From NCBI RefSeq assembly GCF_000787815.1, contig NZ_BBPO01000001.1, forward strand, positions 170,936 to 234,935: a stretch of DNA of 64,000 nucleotides, given 5' to 3'. This document shows positions 43,319 to 54,341 of the stretch, one piece after another. The notes below the pieces were generated by a model. That model was not told the origin of the DNA, made no database searches, and worked only from the letters and a program-made list of their open reading frames with translations. Positions within the stretch are counted from its first letter, which is position 1; each line of letters begins with the position of its first letter. The DNA comes from Streptacidiphilus neutrinimicus (GTDB lineage Bacteria; Actinomycetota; Actinomycetes; Streptomycetales; Streptomycetaceae). The position numbers and the translations under genes were made by a program.

Positions 43319-44359
43319 TTGGCGGGAACCTACGGCGGCGCGGCCGGCGGGCCGGGCGGAGCGTTCCGAGCGGCACGTCGCCGTGACAGACGGGCCCCGC
43401 GGATCGTCGCGCTCGGCGGCGGACAGGGGCTCTCCGCCTCGCTGCGCGCCCTGCGGCGGCTCACCGACGAGCTGACCGCGGTGGTCACCGTCGCGGACGA
43501 CGGCGGCTCCAGCGGCCGGCTCCGCGACGAGCTGGGGGTTCTCCCGCCCGGCGACCTGCGCAAGGCCCTCGCGGCGCTGTGCGGCGACGACGAGTGGGGC
43601 CGCACCTGGTCCGAGGTCATCCAGCACCGCTTCCAGAGCGACGGCGAGCTGCACGGTCATGCTCTGGGCAACCTGCTGATCGTCGCGCTGTGGGAGAAGC
43701 TGGGCGACCCGGTCGCCGCGCTGGAGTGGGTCGGCCGACTGCTGGGCGCGCACGGCCGGGTGCTGCCGATGTCGGCCGTCCCGCTGCACATCGAGGCGAC
43801 CGTGCGGGGTCTCGACCCGGCGGAGCCCGATGGGGTGAGCATCGTCCACGGTCAGGCCGAGGTCGCCGTGACGCCGGGTACGGTGGAGGCGATCAGGCTG
43901 CTGCCCGAGGATCCGCCCGCGGTCCCGGAGGCGGTGGAGGCGGTGCACGCCGCGGACTGGGTCGTGCTCGGCCCCGGTTCCTGGTTCACGAGCGTGCTGC
44001 CGCATCTGATGGTCCCTCAGCTGCGCGACGCGGTGGCCGGGACGCCGGCCCGCAAGGTGCTGGCGCTCAACCTGGTCGCCCAGCCCGGCGAGACCGAGGG
44101 CTTCTCGCCGCAGCGGCACCTGGAGGTCTTCCTGGAGCACGCCGGCGGCGTAGAGCTGGACTTCGTCCTCGCGGACTCCGCGGCGGTGGGCGCCGTCGCG
44201 GACTGCGAGGCACTGCGGGACGCGGCCAAGCGCCTCGGCGCCGAGCTCGTCCTGGCGCCCGTCGCGGCGAGCGACGGCGCGCGACACGACCCGGAGCTTC
44301 TGGCCGCCGCGTACGACCGGATCTTCAGAACGCATGGAAGGATCGCGCCATGGCGATGA
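43319..44359 (+). CDS. yvcK: YvcK/gluconeogenesis factor-family protein
   Basis: A 346-residue member of the CofD/YvcK family, which binds UDP-GlcNAc and is needed for normal cell-wall growth on gluconeogenic carbon in Bacillus and mycobacteria. Motifs are [16 protein letters not shown] (about 30-45), [39 protein letters not shown], and [14 protein letters not shown]. The start is a TTG at 43319 with AGGGG upstream; an in-frame TAG at 43307 excludes anything earlier. It overlaps whiA by ten bases. Confidence 0.94.
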   Translation: MAGTYGGAAGGPGGAFRAARRRDRRAPRIVALGGGQGLSASLRALRRLTDELTAVVTVADDGGSSGRLRDELGVLPPGDLRKALAALCGDDEWGRTWSEVIQHRFQSDGELHGHALGNLLIVALWEKLGDPVAALEWVGRLLGAHGRVLPMSAVPLHIEATVRGLDPAEPDGVSIVHGQAEVAVTPGTVEAIRLLPEDPPAVPEAVEAVHAADWVVLGPGSWFTSVLPHLMVPQLRDAVAGTPARKVLALNLVAQPGETEGFSPQRHLEVFLEHAGGVELDFVLADSAAVGAVADCEALRDAAKRLGAELVLAPVAASDGARHDPELLAAAYDRIFRTHGRIAPWR

Positions 44360-45330
44360 CGGCAGCTGTGAAGGACGAAATCAGTCGGCTTCCCGTCACC
44401 CGGGCTTGCTGCCGCAAGGCAGAGGTGTCGGCGATCCTCCGCTTCGCGGGCGGTCTGCACATCGTGAGCGGACGCATCGTGATCGAGGCCGAGCTGGACA
44501 CCGGGGTAGCGGCAAGGCGGCTGCGCAAGGACCTGCTGGAGATCTTCGGACACTCCTCGGACCTGGTGGTGATGGCCCCCGGCGGGCTGCGCCGCGGCAG
44601 CCGGTACGTGGTGCGGGTGGTCAAGGACGGCGATCTGCTGGCGCGGCAGACGGGTCTGGTGGACGGGCGCGGGCGCCCGATCCGGGGTCTCCCCCCGGCG
44701 GTGGTCTCGGGCGCGACGTGCGACGCGGAAGCGGCGTGGCGTGGCGCGTTCCTCGCGCACGGCTCCCTGACGGAGCCGGGCCGGTCCTCGTCGCTGGAGA
44801 TCACCTGCCCGGGTTCGGAGGCGGCGCTGGCGCTGGTCGGCGCGGCGCGCCGGCTCGGCATCCCCGCGAAGGCGCGCGAGGTCCGCGGCGTGGACCGGGT
44901 CGTCATTCGCGACGGTGATGCGATCGGCGCGTTGTTGACGCGCCTGGGCGCGCACGAGTCGGTCCTGGCCTGGGAGGAGCGGCGCATGCGCCGCGAGGTC
45001 CGGGCGACGGCGAACCGGCTGGCGAACTTCGACGACGCGAACCTGCGCCGGTCCGCCCGGGCCGCGGTGGCCGCGGGCGCACGGGTGCAGCGCGCGCTGG
45101 AGATCCTCGGGGACGACGTCCCGGAGCACCTCGCCGCCGCCGGGCGCCTGCGCATGGAGCACAAGCAGGCATCCCTGGAGGAGCTCGGCTCCCTCGCCGA
45201 CCCGCCGCTGACGAAGGACGCGGTCGCCGGCCGCATCCGCCGCCTGCTGGCCATGGCCGACAAGCGCGCGAGCGAACTGGGCCTGCCGAACACGGAGCAG
45301 AGCCTGACGGAGGAGATGGTGGCCGGCTAG
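44350..45330 (+). CDS. whiA: DNA-binding developmental regulator WhiA
   Basis: A 326-residue WhiA protein: LAGLIDADG-like N-terminal domain ([21 protein letters not shown] through about 190) and a C-terminal helix-turn-helix ([20 protein letters not shown], then [10 protein letters not shown]). In Streptomyces it acts with WhiB to switch growing aerial hyphae to sporulation septation. The ATG at 44350 follows GGAAGGA; its first codons overlap the yvcK stop. A hairpin terminator follows. Confidence 0.96.
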   Translation: MAMTAAVKDEISRLPVTRACCRKAEVSAILRFAGGLHIVSGRIVIEAELDTGVAARRLRKDLLEIFGHSSDLVVMAPGGLRRGSRYVVRVVKDGDLLARQTGLVDGRGRPIRGLPPAVVSGATCDAEAAWRGAFLAHGSLTEPGRSSSLEITCPGSEAALALVGAARRLGIPAKAREVRGVDRVVIRDGDAIGALLTRLGAHESVLAWEERRMRREVRATANRLANFDDANLRRSARAAVAAGARVQRALEILGDDVPEHLAAAGRLRMEHKQASLEELGSLADPPLTKDAVAGRIRRLLAMADKRASELGLPNTEQSLTEEMVAG

Positions 45331-45360
45331 CGCGCCGGTCAGGGGCTCGGCCCCCTCGGG

Positions 45361-45396
45361 AGTCGCCTGGTGCACCAGCGGGTGCGCCAGGCGACT
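45361..45396 (+). terminator. Terminator after whiA
   Basis: AGTCGCCTGGTGCACC pairs with GGTGCGCCAGGCGACT (one mismatch) around an AGCG loop, followed by GTTGTTTG. It ends the uvrC-whiA block. Confidence 0.8.
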
Positions 45397-45397
45397 G

Positions 45398-46808
<1,411 letters not shown>

Positions 46809-46844
46809 CGAGCGAGGACGACGGGTAAGCCAGTGTGAGGCGGA

Positions 46845-46874
46845 CAGGGTCCGGGCGATATCGTCCGGACCCTG
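46845..46874 (+). terminator. Stem-loop between gap and pgk
   Basis: CAGGGTCCGG and CCGGACCCTG (10 bp) enclose GCGATATCGT. It may reduce read-through from gap into pgk or stabilise the gap mRNA end. Confidence 0.6.
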
Positions 46875-46947
46875 TGTGCGTGCGCTGCACCCATTCACCG
46901 AGAATTGCCCACGCCCCCGAGAACCAGAAGAGGGATTCAGCCCGACC

Positions 46948-48165
46948 ATGCAGACCATCGACGACCTGATCGCCGGCCCCGGTGTCGCCGGCAAGCGCGT
47001 CTTCGTCCGCGCCGACCTGAACGTGCCGATGTCGGACGGCCTGATCACCGACGACGGCCGCATCCGAGCCGTGCTGCCCACCATCGTGAAGCTGGTCGAG
47101 GCAGACGCCAAGGTGATCGTCGCCTCGCACCTGGGCCGCCCGAAGGGCGAGCCCGACCCGAAGTTCTCCCTGCTCCAGGCCGCCGAGCGGCTCGCCGAGC
47201 TGCTCGGCAAGCCGGTCGCTTTCGCCCAGGACACCGTCGGCCCGGCCGCTCACGACGCCGTGAAGGGCCTGGAGCCCGGCCAGGTGGCCGTGATCGAGAA
47301 CCTGCGCTTCAACCCCGGCGAGACCAGCAAGGACGACGCCGAGCGCGGCGAGTTCGCCGACCAGCTCGCAGCCCTCGCCGACCTCTACGTCGGCGACGGC
47401 TTCGGCGCCGTGCACCGCAAGCACGCGTCGGTCTACGACCTGCCCGCCCGCCTGCCGCACGCGGCCGGCCTGCTGATCGGCACCGAGGTGGGCGTCCTCG
47501 AGCGCCTCACCGAGGACGTCCAGCGCCCGTACGTCGTCGTGCTCGGCGGCGCCAAGGTCTCCGACAAGCTGGCCGTGATCGACAACCTGCTCGGCAAGGC
47601 GGACCGGATCCTGGTCGGCGGCGGCATGATGTTCACCTTCCTCGCGGCCCAGGGCCGCGAGGTCGGCAGCTCGCTGCTGCAGGAGGACCAGATCCCGGCC
47701 GTCCGGGATTACCTGGCCCGTGCCGAGCGCGAGGGCGTGGAGTTCGTGCTTCCCGTCGACGCGCGCGTCTCCGGCAGCTTCCCCGACCTGAAGGCCAAGG
47801 CCCCGGTCGAGGACGTCGAGATCGTCGGCGTCGACGCGATGCCCGCGGGCAAGATGGGCCTGGACATCGGCCCGAAGACCGAGGAACTGTTCGCGGCCAA
47901 GCTGGCCGACGCGAAGACGGTCTTCTGGAACGGTCCGATGGGCGTCTTCGAGCACCCGGCCTTCGCCGACGGCACCCGCGCCGTCGCGCAGGGCCTGATC
48001 GACTCCGACGCCTTCACCGTCGTCGGCGGCGGCGACTCGGCCGCGGCCGTGCGCACCCTCGGCTTCGACGAGTCGAAGTTCGGCCACATCTCCACGGGTG
48101 GCGGCGCCAGCCTGGAGTACCTCGAAGGCAAGACCCTGCCGGGTCTGGCCGCACTGGAGAAGTGA
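46948..48165 (+). CDS. pgk: Phosphoglycerate kinase
   Basis: Glycolytic kinase making ATP from 1,3-bisphosphoglycerate, 405 residues. N-terminal [23 protein letters not shown], the substrate-binding [35 protein letters not shown], and the C-terminal nucleotide loop [16 protein letters not shown] are all present. ATG start; AGAGGG lies rather far (14 bases) upstream. tpiA follows with overlapping or 11-base spacing. Confidence 0.97.
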   Translation: MQTIDDLIAGPGVAGKRVFVRADLNVPMSDGLITDDGRIRAVLPTIVKLVEADAKVIVASHLGRPKGEPDPKFSLLQAAERLAELLGKPVAFAQDTVGPAAHDAVKGLEPGQVAVIENLRFNPGETSKDDAERGEFADQLAALADLYVGDGFGAVHRKHASVYDLPARLPHAAGLLIGTEVGVLERLTEDVQRPYVVVLGGAKVSDKLAVIDNLLGKADRILVGGGMMFTFLAAQGREVGSSLLQEDQIPAVRDYLARAEREGVEFVLPVDARVSGSFPDLKAKAPVEDVEIVGVDAMPAGKMGLDIGPKTEELFAAKLADAKTVFWNGPMGVFEHPAFADGTRAVAQGLIDSDAFTVVGGGDSAAAVRTLGFDESKFGHISTGGGASLEYLEGKTLPGLAALEK

Positions 48166-48176
48166 GCACCACAGAC

Positions 48177-48968
48177 ATGACTGACGCTGTTCGCAAGCCG
48201 CTGATGGCCGGCAACTGGAAGATGAACCTCAACCACCTCGAGGCCATCGCCCACACCCAGAAGCTCGCCTTCGCCCTCAACGACAAGGACTACGACGCGG
48301 TGGAGGTGGCGGTGCTGACGCCGTTCACCGACCTGCGCTCGGTGCAGACCCTGGTCGACGGCGACAAGCTGAAGATCAAGTACGGCTCCCAGGACATCTC
48401 CGCGCACGACGCCGGGGCCTACACGGGCGAGATCTCCGGCCCGATGTTGGCCAAGCTGAAGTGCACCTACGCGGTGATCGGCCACTCCGAGCGCCGGCAG
48501 TACCACGCCGAGAACGAGGAACTGGTCAACGCCAAGGTCAAGGCGGCGTTCCGGAACGGCATCACGCCGATCCTCTGCGTCGGCGAGGGACTGGACGTCC
48601 GCAAGGCCGGCGAGCAGGTCGCCTACACGCTCGCGCAGGTCGACGGCGCGCTCGCCGACGTCACCGCCGAGCAGGTCGCCACGATCGTCATCGCCTACGA
48701 GCCCGTCTGGGCCATCGGCACCGGCGAGGTGGCCACGCCCGAGGACGCGCAGGAGGTCTGCGGCGCGATCCGCGCCCGCCTGGCCGAGCTGTACAGCCAG
48801 GAGGTCGCGGACGCCGTCCGCGTCCTGTACGGCGGCTCCGTCAAGGGCAGCAACGCGGCCGGCATCATGGCCAAGCCCGACGTGGACGGCGCGCTGGTCG
48901 GCGGGGCCTCGCTGGACGCGGAGGAGTTCGTCCGGATCGTCCGCTACCGGGACCAGGCGGTCTCGTAA
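48177..48968 (+). CDS. tpiA: Triosephosphate isomerase
   Basis: Interconverts DHAP and glyceraldehyde-3-phosphate; 263 residues. NWKMNLN holds the catalytic Lys, [10 protein letters not shown] the catalytic His, [12 protein letters not shown] the catalytic Glu and flexible loop, YGGSVKGSN and GALVGGASL the phosphate site. The start taken is the ATG at 48177, matching Streptomyces homologues; an in-frame GTG at 48162 overlapping the pgk stop is the alternative and has the nearer GGAG. Confidence 0.97.
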   Translation: MTDAVRKPLMAGNWKMNLNHLEAIAHTQKLAFALNDKDYDAVEVAVLTPFTDLRSVQTLVDGDKLKIKYGSQDISAHDAGAYTGEISGPMLAKLKCTYAVIGHSERRQYHAENEELVNAKVKAAFRNGITPILCVGEGLDVRKAGEQVAYTLAQVDGALADVTAEQVATIVIAYEPVWAIGTGEVATPEDAQEVCGAIRARLAELYSQEVADAVRVLYGGSVKGSNAAGIMAKPDVDGALVGGASLDAEEFVRIVRYRDQAVS

Positions 48969-49098
48969 CCGACGCCATCCGTTGCAGTATCCGCGACCGC
49001 TTTCCCGTAGGCTGTCGCACGCCTAAGGTGGTAGGGCTCGGGTGTGACGCCCGGGCCCTGCTGCCAGCAGTCCCGCATCCCGAAAGATAGGTCCGGCT

Positions 49099-49338
49099 GT
49101 GATCCTCGGTTTCTCCATCGCGCTGATCTTCTTCAGCGTGATGATGGTCATCCTGGTCCTGCTCCACAAGGGCAAGGGCGGCGGCCTGTCCGACATGTTC
49201 GGTGGAGGCATGTCCTCCACGGGTGGTGGTTCGGCGGTGGCCGAGCGCAACCTGGACCGCATCACCATCTTCATGGGCGTCGGCTGGTTCGTCTGCATCA
49301 TCGTCCTGTCGCTGCTGATGAAGGCCAAGAACGGCTGA
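49099..49338 (+). CDS. secG: Preprotein translocase subunit SecG
   Basis: A 79-residue membrane subunit of SecYEG with two helices (LGFSIALIFFSVMMVILVLLH, about 3-23, and IFMGVGWFVCIIVLSLLM, about 57-74). The conserved GKGGGLSDMFGGGMSST loop lies between them. GTG start. Its place after tpiA is standard in actinobacteria. Confidence 0.95.
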   Translation: MILGFSIALIFFSVMMVILVLLHKGKGGGLSDMFGGGMSSTGGGSAVAERNLDRITIFMGVGWFVCIIVLSLLMKAKNG

Positions 49339-49530
49339 GTTCCAGCAGCCCAGCGGGGTGAAGTCAGGACTTCTGACGGAGCGTCGCCTCCACGCCTATC
49401 ATGGTGACAGTCGTCACCGACACGGGTGTGGGGCGACGCTTATGCGTTCCGTACACTAGGACGACTTCGGCCGGGGCGAGCGGCCGGGACGACTTTCGCA
49501 GCACCGCACCATCACGCAGGGAGTCAGACC

Positions 49531-49866
49531 GTGGCAAGTGGCAACGCCATCCGTGGCAGCAGGGTCGGGGCCGGCCCGATGGGAGAGGCCGAGCGCGGCG
49601 AGTCCGCCCCGCGGCTCCGAATCTCCTTCTGGTGCGCCAACGGGCACGAGACGAAGCCCAGCTTCGCCTCCGACGCCCAGATCCCGGACACCTGGGACTG
49701 CCCGCGCTGCGGCTTCCCGGCCGGCCAGGACGAGGAGAACCCGCCCGCGCCGCCGCGTACGGAGCCGTACAAGACCCACCTCGCCTACGTGCGCGAGCGC
49801 CGCAGCGACGCCGACGGCGAGGCGATCCTGGCCGAGGCCCTGGCCAAGCTCCGCGGCGAGATCTGA
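49531..49866 (+). CDS. RbpA-family RNA polymerase-binding protein
   Basis: A 111-residue protein with RbpA architecture: an N-terminal tail (AIRGSRVGAGPMGEAERGES), a zinc-ribbon-like core with FWCANGHE and WDCPRCGFPA, and a C-terminal sigma-interacting helix segment (PYKTHLAYVRERRSDADGEA). RbpA stabilises promoter complexes formed with the principal sigma factor. Streptomyces carry more than one RbpA-like gene; I cannot tell from this window if this is the main RbpA or a paralogue. GTG start behind GGGAG. Confidence 0.88.
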   Translation: MASGNAIRGSRVGAGPMGEAERGESAPRLRISFWCANGHETKPSFASDAQIPDTWDCPRCGFPAGQDEENPPAPPRTEPYKTHLAYVRERRSDADGEAILAEALAKLRGEI

Positions 49867-49891
49867 CCGGTGCCCGCGAGCCTTCTTTGAC

Positions 49892-49941
49892 GGGATGTCA
49901 CATCCCTTGGGGGGAGGGCCTCTTGTTGGTGCACCTACAAT
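49892..49941 (+). promoter_or_regulatory. PadR gene promoter with perfect palindrome GGGATGT-C-ACATCCC
   Basis: A perfect 7-1-7 palindrome occupies 49892-49906, with ATGT and ACAT half-sites as in known PadR operators (which usually have wider spacing). TACAAT at 49936-49941 is a strong -10 that ends six bases before the GTG, so the transcript is probably leaderless. The palindrome lies about where the -35/upstream region is. Confidence 0.55.
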
Positions 49942-49947
49942 CTTCTG

Positions 49948-50487
49948 GTGGCTGCCGACGCGCTTCCGACGACTTCGTGGGCCGTGCTCGGTCTGCTCTC
50001 CTTCGGGCGGGAGCTGACGGGCTACGAGCTGAAGAAATGGGCTGAGCAGACGCTCGCTCACTTCTACTGGAGCCCTTCGTCCAGCGACGTCTACCGGGAG
50101 TTGTTCCGCCTCGAGGCGGCGGGATACGTCGCCGTGGACACTCTTCCGGGCGAACTGGGTGCGAGGCGTCGTTACCGGCTCACTCCCTCCGGTGAGGACG
50201 CGCTCCGCGGGTGGGTCGCCCGCGCGCCGCTCCCGGCCGCGTTCCGCCTCTGGCTGGGCCACCTCCAGGATCCGGCCCGCCTGCGCGAGTCCCTGCGTGC
50301 CGCCCGCGCCGTCGCGGACAAGCTCCGGGCTCACGCCGAGGCCGACGCCCTCAGCCTCTCCGACAGCCCCGAGCTGTCCTACGCCGCCCACGCCCTCCGC
50401 CTCGCCGCCCGCGCCCACGCCGCGGAGCGTGACCGCCTCGACGCGGCCCTCGCCGACCTGGACCTCCAGGACCGCCCCTCTGACTGA
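49948..50487 (+). CDS. PadR-family transcriptional regulator
   Basis: A 179-residue winged-helix regulator. The N-terminal domain reads WAVLGLLSFGRELTGYELKK and SSSDVYRELFRLEAAGYVAVD with the wing GARRRYRLTPSGEDALRGW; the C-terminal half (about 95-175) is an Ala/Leu/Arg-rich coiled coil for dimerisation. GTG start with no ribosome site and TACAAT just upstream, typical of a leaderless mRNA. Likely autoregulated through the palindrome upstream. The downstream frameshifted gene and the permease could be targets. Confidence 0.92.
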   Translation: MAADALPTTSWAVLGLLSFGRELTGYELKKWAEQTLAHFYWSPSSSDVYRELFRLEAAGYVAVDTLPGELGARRRYRLTPSGEDALRGWVARAPLPAAFRLWLGHLQDPARLRESLRAARAVADKLRAHAEADALSLSDSPELSYAAHALRLAARAHAAERDRLDAALADLDLQDRPSD

Positions 50488-50591
50488 GCCCCGCCGTGCA
50501 GCCCCGCCGTGCGCCCCCGCCGTGCAGCCCGGCCGTGCGCTCAGCGGCCGGCTGTTCTCTGGACGGAGCCGATCGGGAGGACCGCGACGGC

Positions 50592-51174
50592 GTGCCGGAG
50601 CTGCGGGCGCAGATTCTCGTCGAGCGGAACTGGTGGTGCCTCGACGATCCCGCCGCCGCGTCGGCGGCGGTCGCCGCACTGCCGGAGGGATCGCCGCAGG
50701 CGGCCTTCCTCGGCGCGCAACTCGCCTACACTCGCCTGCTGTTCGGCCTGGACGCGGAGGCGGGCGACCAGGCGACGGCCGAGGCGGGGTTCTCGGCCGC
50801 CGCGGGGGATCCGGCCACGGCCGGCTGGGGGACGTTCTGGCTCGGCGTGCTGCGCCAGAACATCGCCGACGACGACGCGGCCGCGCGGCCGTACTTCGAC
50901 GAGAGCCTGAGACGCTGCCGCGGGGGGCGGCGACCTGCTGCTCGAGTCCTACGTCGTGCGCCATCTCTCCGGCTACGAGCCGGATCCGGTGCCCCTGCTG
51001 CGTCGTTCACTGCACCTGCGCGCGGCGCTCGGCGCCCGGCCGCAGGTCGCGGCGGCGCAGATGTCGCTCTGGCAGGAGCTGCCCGAGGGGCCCGAGCGCG
51101 AGCTGCTGCGGGAGGGGGCGCTCTCGACTGCGCAGGAGCTCGGGCTGACCTGGATGCTGAAGTTCCTTGGCTGA
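50592..51174 (+). pseudogene. Conserved-type helical protein broken by one extra G
   Basis: From a GTG behind GGGAGGA the frame reads VPELRAQILVERNWWCLDDP ... RPYFDESLRRCRG and then loses sense after a run of six Gs at 50922-50927. Removing one G joins it perfectly to the next frame, GGDLLLESYVVRHLSGYEPD ... LGLTWMLKFLG ending at 51174. The restored product is about 193 helical residues (a TPR-like unknown). Either a true single-base frameshift, a phase-variable tract or a sequencing error. Confidence 0.75.
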
Positions 51175-51181
51175 CCCGCGG

Positions 51182-52690
51182 TCAGGGCGCCACCGGATCC
51201 GGCTCGCGCGCAGTCTCCCCAGCCGCGGTCCCTCCAGCCGCCGTCCCTCCAGCCGCCTCCTCGGCGGCCGTCGTCGGCCGCGCCGCCGCGTTGCGCCGAC
51301 GGCGCCGGGCCAACGGGAAGTACAGCAGCGTGGACCCGCCCACGGCGAACAGGCAGTAGGTCACCGCCTGCGTGCCGTTCTGCACGTACTGCTGCCAGGC
51401 CGCCCACGCGCACACGCCCGTCAGGCTCAGCGTGATGAGGGAGAGCGCGAGCGCGCCGCCGGGGACACGGTACGGGCGCTCCAGCTCCGGCTCCCGGACC
51501 CGCAGCGCGATCAGCGCCGCGACCTGGAGCAGCAGGGAGATGTTGGTCAGGAAGACGTCCACGACGATCAGGTTGCTGAAGCTGCTGAGGCAGAACAGCG
51601 CGTAGATCACCGAGGAGCCCACGATGGAGACCACCGGCACCTGACGCCGCGCGCTGCGCCGGGCGACCCACCGCGGGAAGTAGCCGTCCTCCGCCAGGAC
51701 GAAGGGCAGGCGGGCGTTGGAGGCCAGGAGCGCGGAGAACATCGCCACCGAGGCGAACATGCCGCCGACGGTGACGGTGATCTGCAGCCAGGGCCCGGCG
51801 AGGGCCTGGGCGACGTCCGAGAAGGAGCCGCTGTCCCAGTTCCTCCACCCGGCCGGGCCGTTCGCGCCGACGGAGAGGGAGGCGAGCGCGGGCACCAGGT
51901 AGCCGACGGCGATGAGTGCGACGGAGACGGCGAGGGCCTTGGGCAGGTGCCTGCGCGGGTTCTCCATCTCGCCGGCGACGGTCGAGACGCTGTCCCAGCC
52001 GCTGTAGTTCCACATGGCGAGGAAGAGCCCGGAGCCGAAGGCGTTCCCCATCGACTGGTCCGGCGCGCTCGTCATCGCCCCGACAGGGTCGGCGCCGTGG
52101 CTCAGCAGGTGGGCGAAGCCGACGACGCTGAGCAGCAGCATCGGGGTGAGGCAGACGATCGCGAACAGCACCGAGGAGTCGCCGACCCAGGCCGCGCCCA
52201 TCAGGTTGACCAGTGTGAAGACCGCGATGACGGCGAGACAGATGAACCAGTTCAGGTCGAAGGCGAAGTGGCCGACGGTGAACAGCACGTGCCTGCCGGG
52301 AGCGACCCAGGCGGCCATGGACTGCAGGTAGCTGGTGAACAGCACCGGATAGACCGCCATGTCGACAAAGCTGCACAGCCAGCGCAGCACGCCCTGTTGG
52401 AAGCCCCAGAAGTCGCCGAGGCCGCGGCGGACCCAGTGGTAGAAGCCGCCGTCCACGGGGATCGCCGTGCCGAGCTCCGCGCAGACCAAGGCGTGCGGGA
52501 TGCTGTAGATCAGCGGCGTCAGCAGGATCAGCAGCAGGCCCATCCCGGGGCCGGAGGTGGAGAAGAGCCCCTCGATGCCGTAGGCCCCGCCGGAGACGCT
52601 GAAGAAGATCAGCGCCACCAGGGGCATCAGCTTCACCCGGCGGGGCGAGGGCAGAGACGTCACGGCCGGAACTGCGGCGGTCGGCGGCAT
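51182..52690 (-). CDS. APC-superfamily amino acid permease
   Basis: A 502-residue transporter with about 12 transmembrane helices. The APC hallmark FFSVSGGAYGIEGLFSTSG in helix 1 (about 29-47) and ELGTAIPVDGGFYHWVRRGLG in helix 3 (about 71-91) are clear. The cytoplasmic C-terminus is a short repeat (EEAAGGTAAGGTAAGETA) caused by a 15-bp tandem repeat at 51220-51262. ATG at 52690 behind GGGGTGG. The substrate is unknown. A polyamine or amino-acid permease by family. Confidence 0.92.
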   Translation of the reverse strand: MPPTAAVPAVTSLPSPRRVKLMPLVALIFFSVSGGAYGIEGLFSTSGPGMGLLLILLTPLIYSIPHALVCAELGTAIPVDGGFYHWVRRGLGDFWGFQQGVLRWLCSFVDMAVYPVLFTSYLQSMAAWVAPGRHVLFTVGHFAFDLNWFICLAVIAVFTLVNLMGAAWVGDSSVLFAIVCLTPMLLLSVVGFAHLLSHGADPVGAMTSAPDQSMGNAFGSGLFLAMWNYSGWDSVSTVAGEMENPRRHLPKALAVSVALIAVGYLVPALASLSVGANGPAGWRNWDSGSFSDVAQALAGPWLQITVTVGGMFASVAMFSALLASNARLPFVLAEDGYFPRWVARRSARRQVPVVSIVGSSVIYALFCLSSFSNLIVVDVFLTNISLLLQVAALIALRVREPELERPYRVPGGALALSLITLSLTGVCAWAAWQQYVQNGTQAVTYCLFAVGGSTLLYFPLARRRRRNAAARPTTAAEEAAGGTAAGGTAAGETAREPDPVAP

Positions 52691-52774
52691 CGCCACCCCG
52701 ATCTAGCAAGTGTCGAACAGAGGAGCGGAAGGATTATCTCCGCGTTTCCGCTGGTCGGGACAGTTGGCAGCCCG

Positions 52775-53413
52775 TCAGTCGTCCGTACGCATCTGTGACA
52801 CCCTGTCGGTCGGCCGCCACATCGTCGGGATCTCCGGCGCGTTCGGCGGGAGGGCGAGGCGTCCGGTGACGGCGAAGCCGAAGTGCTCGTAGAGCGGCAC
52901 GTTCGCCAGGTTGCTGGACTCCAGGTAGGCGGGCAGTCCGGCCGCGTCCGAGCGCTCCAGCCCGGCCCGCAGCAGCGCGGCGCCGACGCCGCGGCCCTGG
53001 ACGTCGGGCTCCACGCCGAGGATGTACAGGTACCAGTGCGGCTCGCACGGGTGCGCCTTCCAGCAGGCCGACTGGAAGGCGCCGCCGTACCCGATCCGTC
53101 GGCCGTACCCGCGCAGGAAGCCGGGCGCGGTGAGCAGTTGCCGGCTCAGCGGGTCCCGCCAGTGGTGCGGCGGCAGCCAGACCGCACCGCCCAGGATCGT
53201 TCCCGCGCCGTCCTCGGCCAGCTGCACCGTGTCGTGCCGCAGCGCCTCGAACCGCAGGATGGTGTCGAAGATCCGCTCGATCCGCCGCAGCCGGTCCCGC
53301 TGGTCCGGCAGCGACCACAGGAACTGCGGATCCTCGTAGAACGCGCGTGCCAAGACGCGCACGAGTTCGCCCAGGTCTCCCGCCGTCACCTGACGTACCG
53401 TCACCTCATCCAT
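52775..53413 (-). CDS. GNAT-family N-acetyltransferase
   Basis: A 212-residue acetyltransferase. The acetyl-CoA loop is LGVEPDVQGRGVGAALLRAG (near 135-154), preceded by a beta-strand WYLYILGV and followed by LESSNLANVPLYEHFGFAVTG, where Tyr is the usual general acid. Start is the ATG at 53413. The substrate is unknown; the 'NVPLYEHFGF' type includes small-molecule and antibiotic acetyltransferases. No clear operon partner. Confidence 0.93.
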   Translation of the reverse strand: MDEVTVRQVTAGDLGELVRVLARAFYEDPQFLWSLPDQRDRLRRIERIFDTILRFEALRHDTVQLAEDGAGTILGGAVWLPPHHWRDPLSRQLLTAPGFLRGYGRRIGYGGAFQSACWKAHPCEPHWYLYILGVEPDVQGRGVGAALLRAGLERSDAAGLPAYLESSNLANVPLYEHFGFAVTGRLALPPNAPEIPTMWRPTDRVSQMRTDD

Positions 53414-53516
53414 GGGGGAGCAGTCTAGGCCGGGAACGCCGAACGGGGACCGGTCGGAACCGGTCCCTGTTCGGTCACAGGTCGTCAGGGTCGTGCGCTT
53501 GAGTTGCGAGGGCGAA

Positions 53517-53550
53517 AAAGGCCGCCTCCCGGGAACGGGAGGCGGCCTTT
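53517..53550. terminator. Perfect 15-bp terminator after the pentose-phosphate operon
   Basis: AAAGGCCGCCTCCCG and its exact complement enclose GGAA and are bounded by an A-run and a T-run, the form of an intrinsic terminator in the leftward direction, 11 bases beyond the pgl stop. Confidence 0.9.
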
Positions 53551-53561
53551 GTGCCGGAGCC

Positions 53562-54341
53562 CTACGCCACGTCCGGCGGGTAGAGCTGGGGTGGGATCTT
53601 GGACGCGGCCGCGCGGTCCAGGAGCCAGAGGGTGCGGCTGCGGCCGGTCGCGCCCGAGGCCGGCGCCTGGACGGGGCCGGGGCCGGAGAGGGCGAGGGCG
53701 ACGGCGTCGGCCTTGTCGTCACCGGCGGCCAGCAGCCAGACCTCGCGGGCGTTGCGGATCGCCGGGAGGGTGAGCGAGACGCGGGTCGGCGGCGGCTTGG
53801 GCGCGCCGCGGACGCCGACGACCGTCAGCTCGGTCTCCCGCACACCCGGGTGCTCGGGGAAGAGCGAGGCCACGTGCGTGTCCGGCCCGACGCCCAGCAG
53901 CAGCACGTCGAAGCTCGGGACCGCCACCCGGTCGTGCGGCGAGGCGGCCTTGGCGAGCTCCGCCGCGTACGCGGCGGCCGCCCCCTCGGCGTCGTCGCCG
54001 AACGCGCCGCCGGAGGCCGGCATCGGGTGCACCCGCGCCGGGTCCAGCGGCACCGCGTCGAGCAGCTCCTCGCGGGCCTGGGTGTAGTTGCGCTCCGGGT
54101 CTCCCTCCGGCAGGAACCGCTCGTCGCCCCACCACAGGTCCAGCCGGGACCAGTCGATGGCGTCCCTGGCGGGGGAGGAGGCGACGGCCGCGAGCAGCGC
54201 GTTGCCGTTCCGGCCACCCGTCAGCACCACCGAGGCGGAACCACGGGCGGACTGGGCGTCCACGATCCGCGTGATCAGCCGTGCCGCCGCGGCAAGGGCC
54301 ATCAGCTCCTTGTCGCGGTGGACGACCAGCTGCGGCGTCAC
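53562..54341 (-). CDS. pgl: 6-phosphogluconolactonase
   Basis: Hydrolyses 6-phosphogluconolactone in the oxidative pentose phosphate path (DevB type), 259 residues. SVVLTGGRNG, the active-site WWGDERFLPEGDPERNY and FDVLLLGVGPDTHVASLFPEHP are the family motifs. Its GTG overlaps the opcA stop by four bases; it is the last gene of tkt-tal-zwf-opcA-pgl. Confidence 0.95.
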   Translation of the reverse strand: MTPQLVVHRDKELMALAAAARLITRIVDAQSARGSASVVLTGGRNGNALLAAVASSPARDAIDWSRLDLWWGDERFLPEGDPERNYTQAREELLDAVPLDPARVHPMPASGGAFGDDAEGAAAAYAAELAKAASPHDRVAVPSFDVLLLGVGPDTHVASLFPEHPGVRETELTVVGVRGAPKPPPTRVSLTLPAIRNAREVWLLAAGDDKADAVALALSGPGPVQAPASGATGRSRTLWLLDRAAASKIPPQLYPPDVA

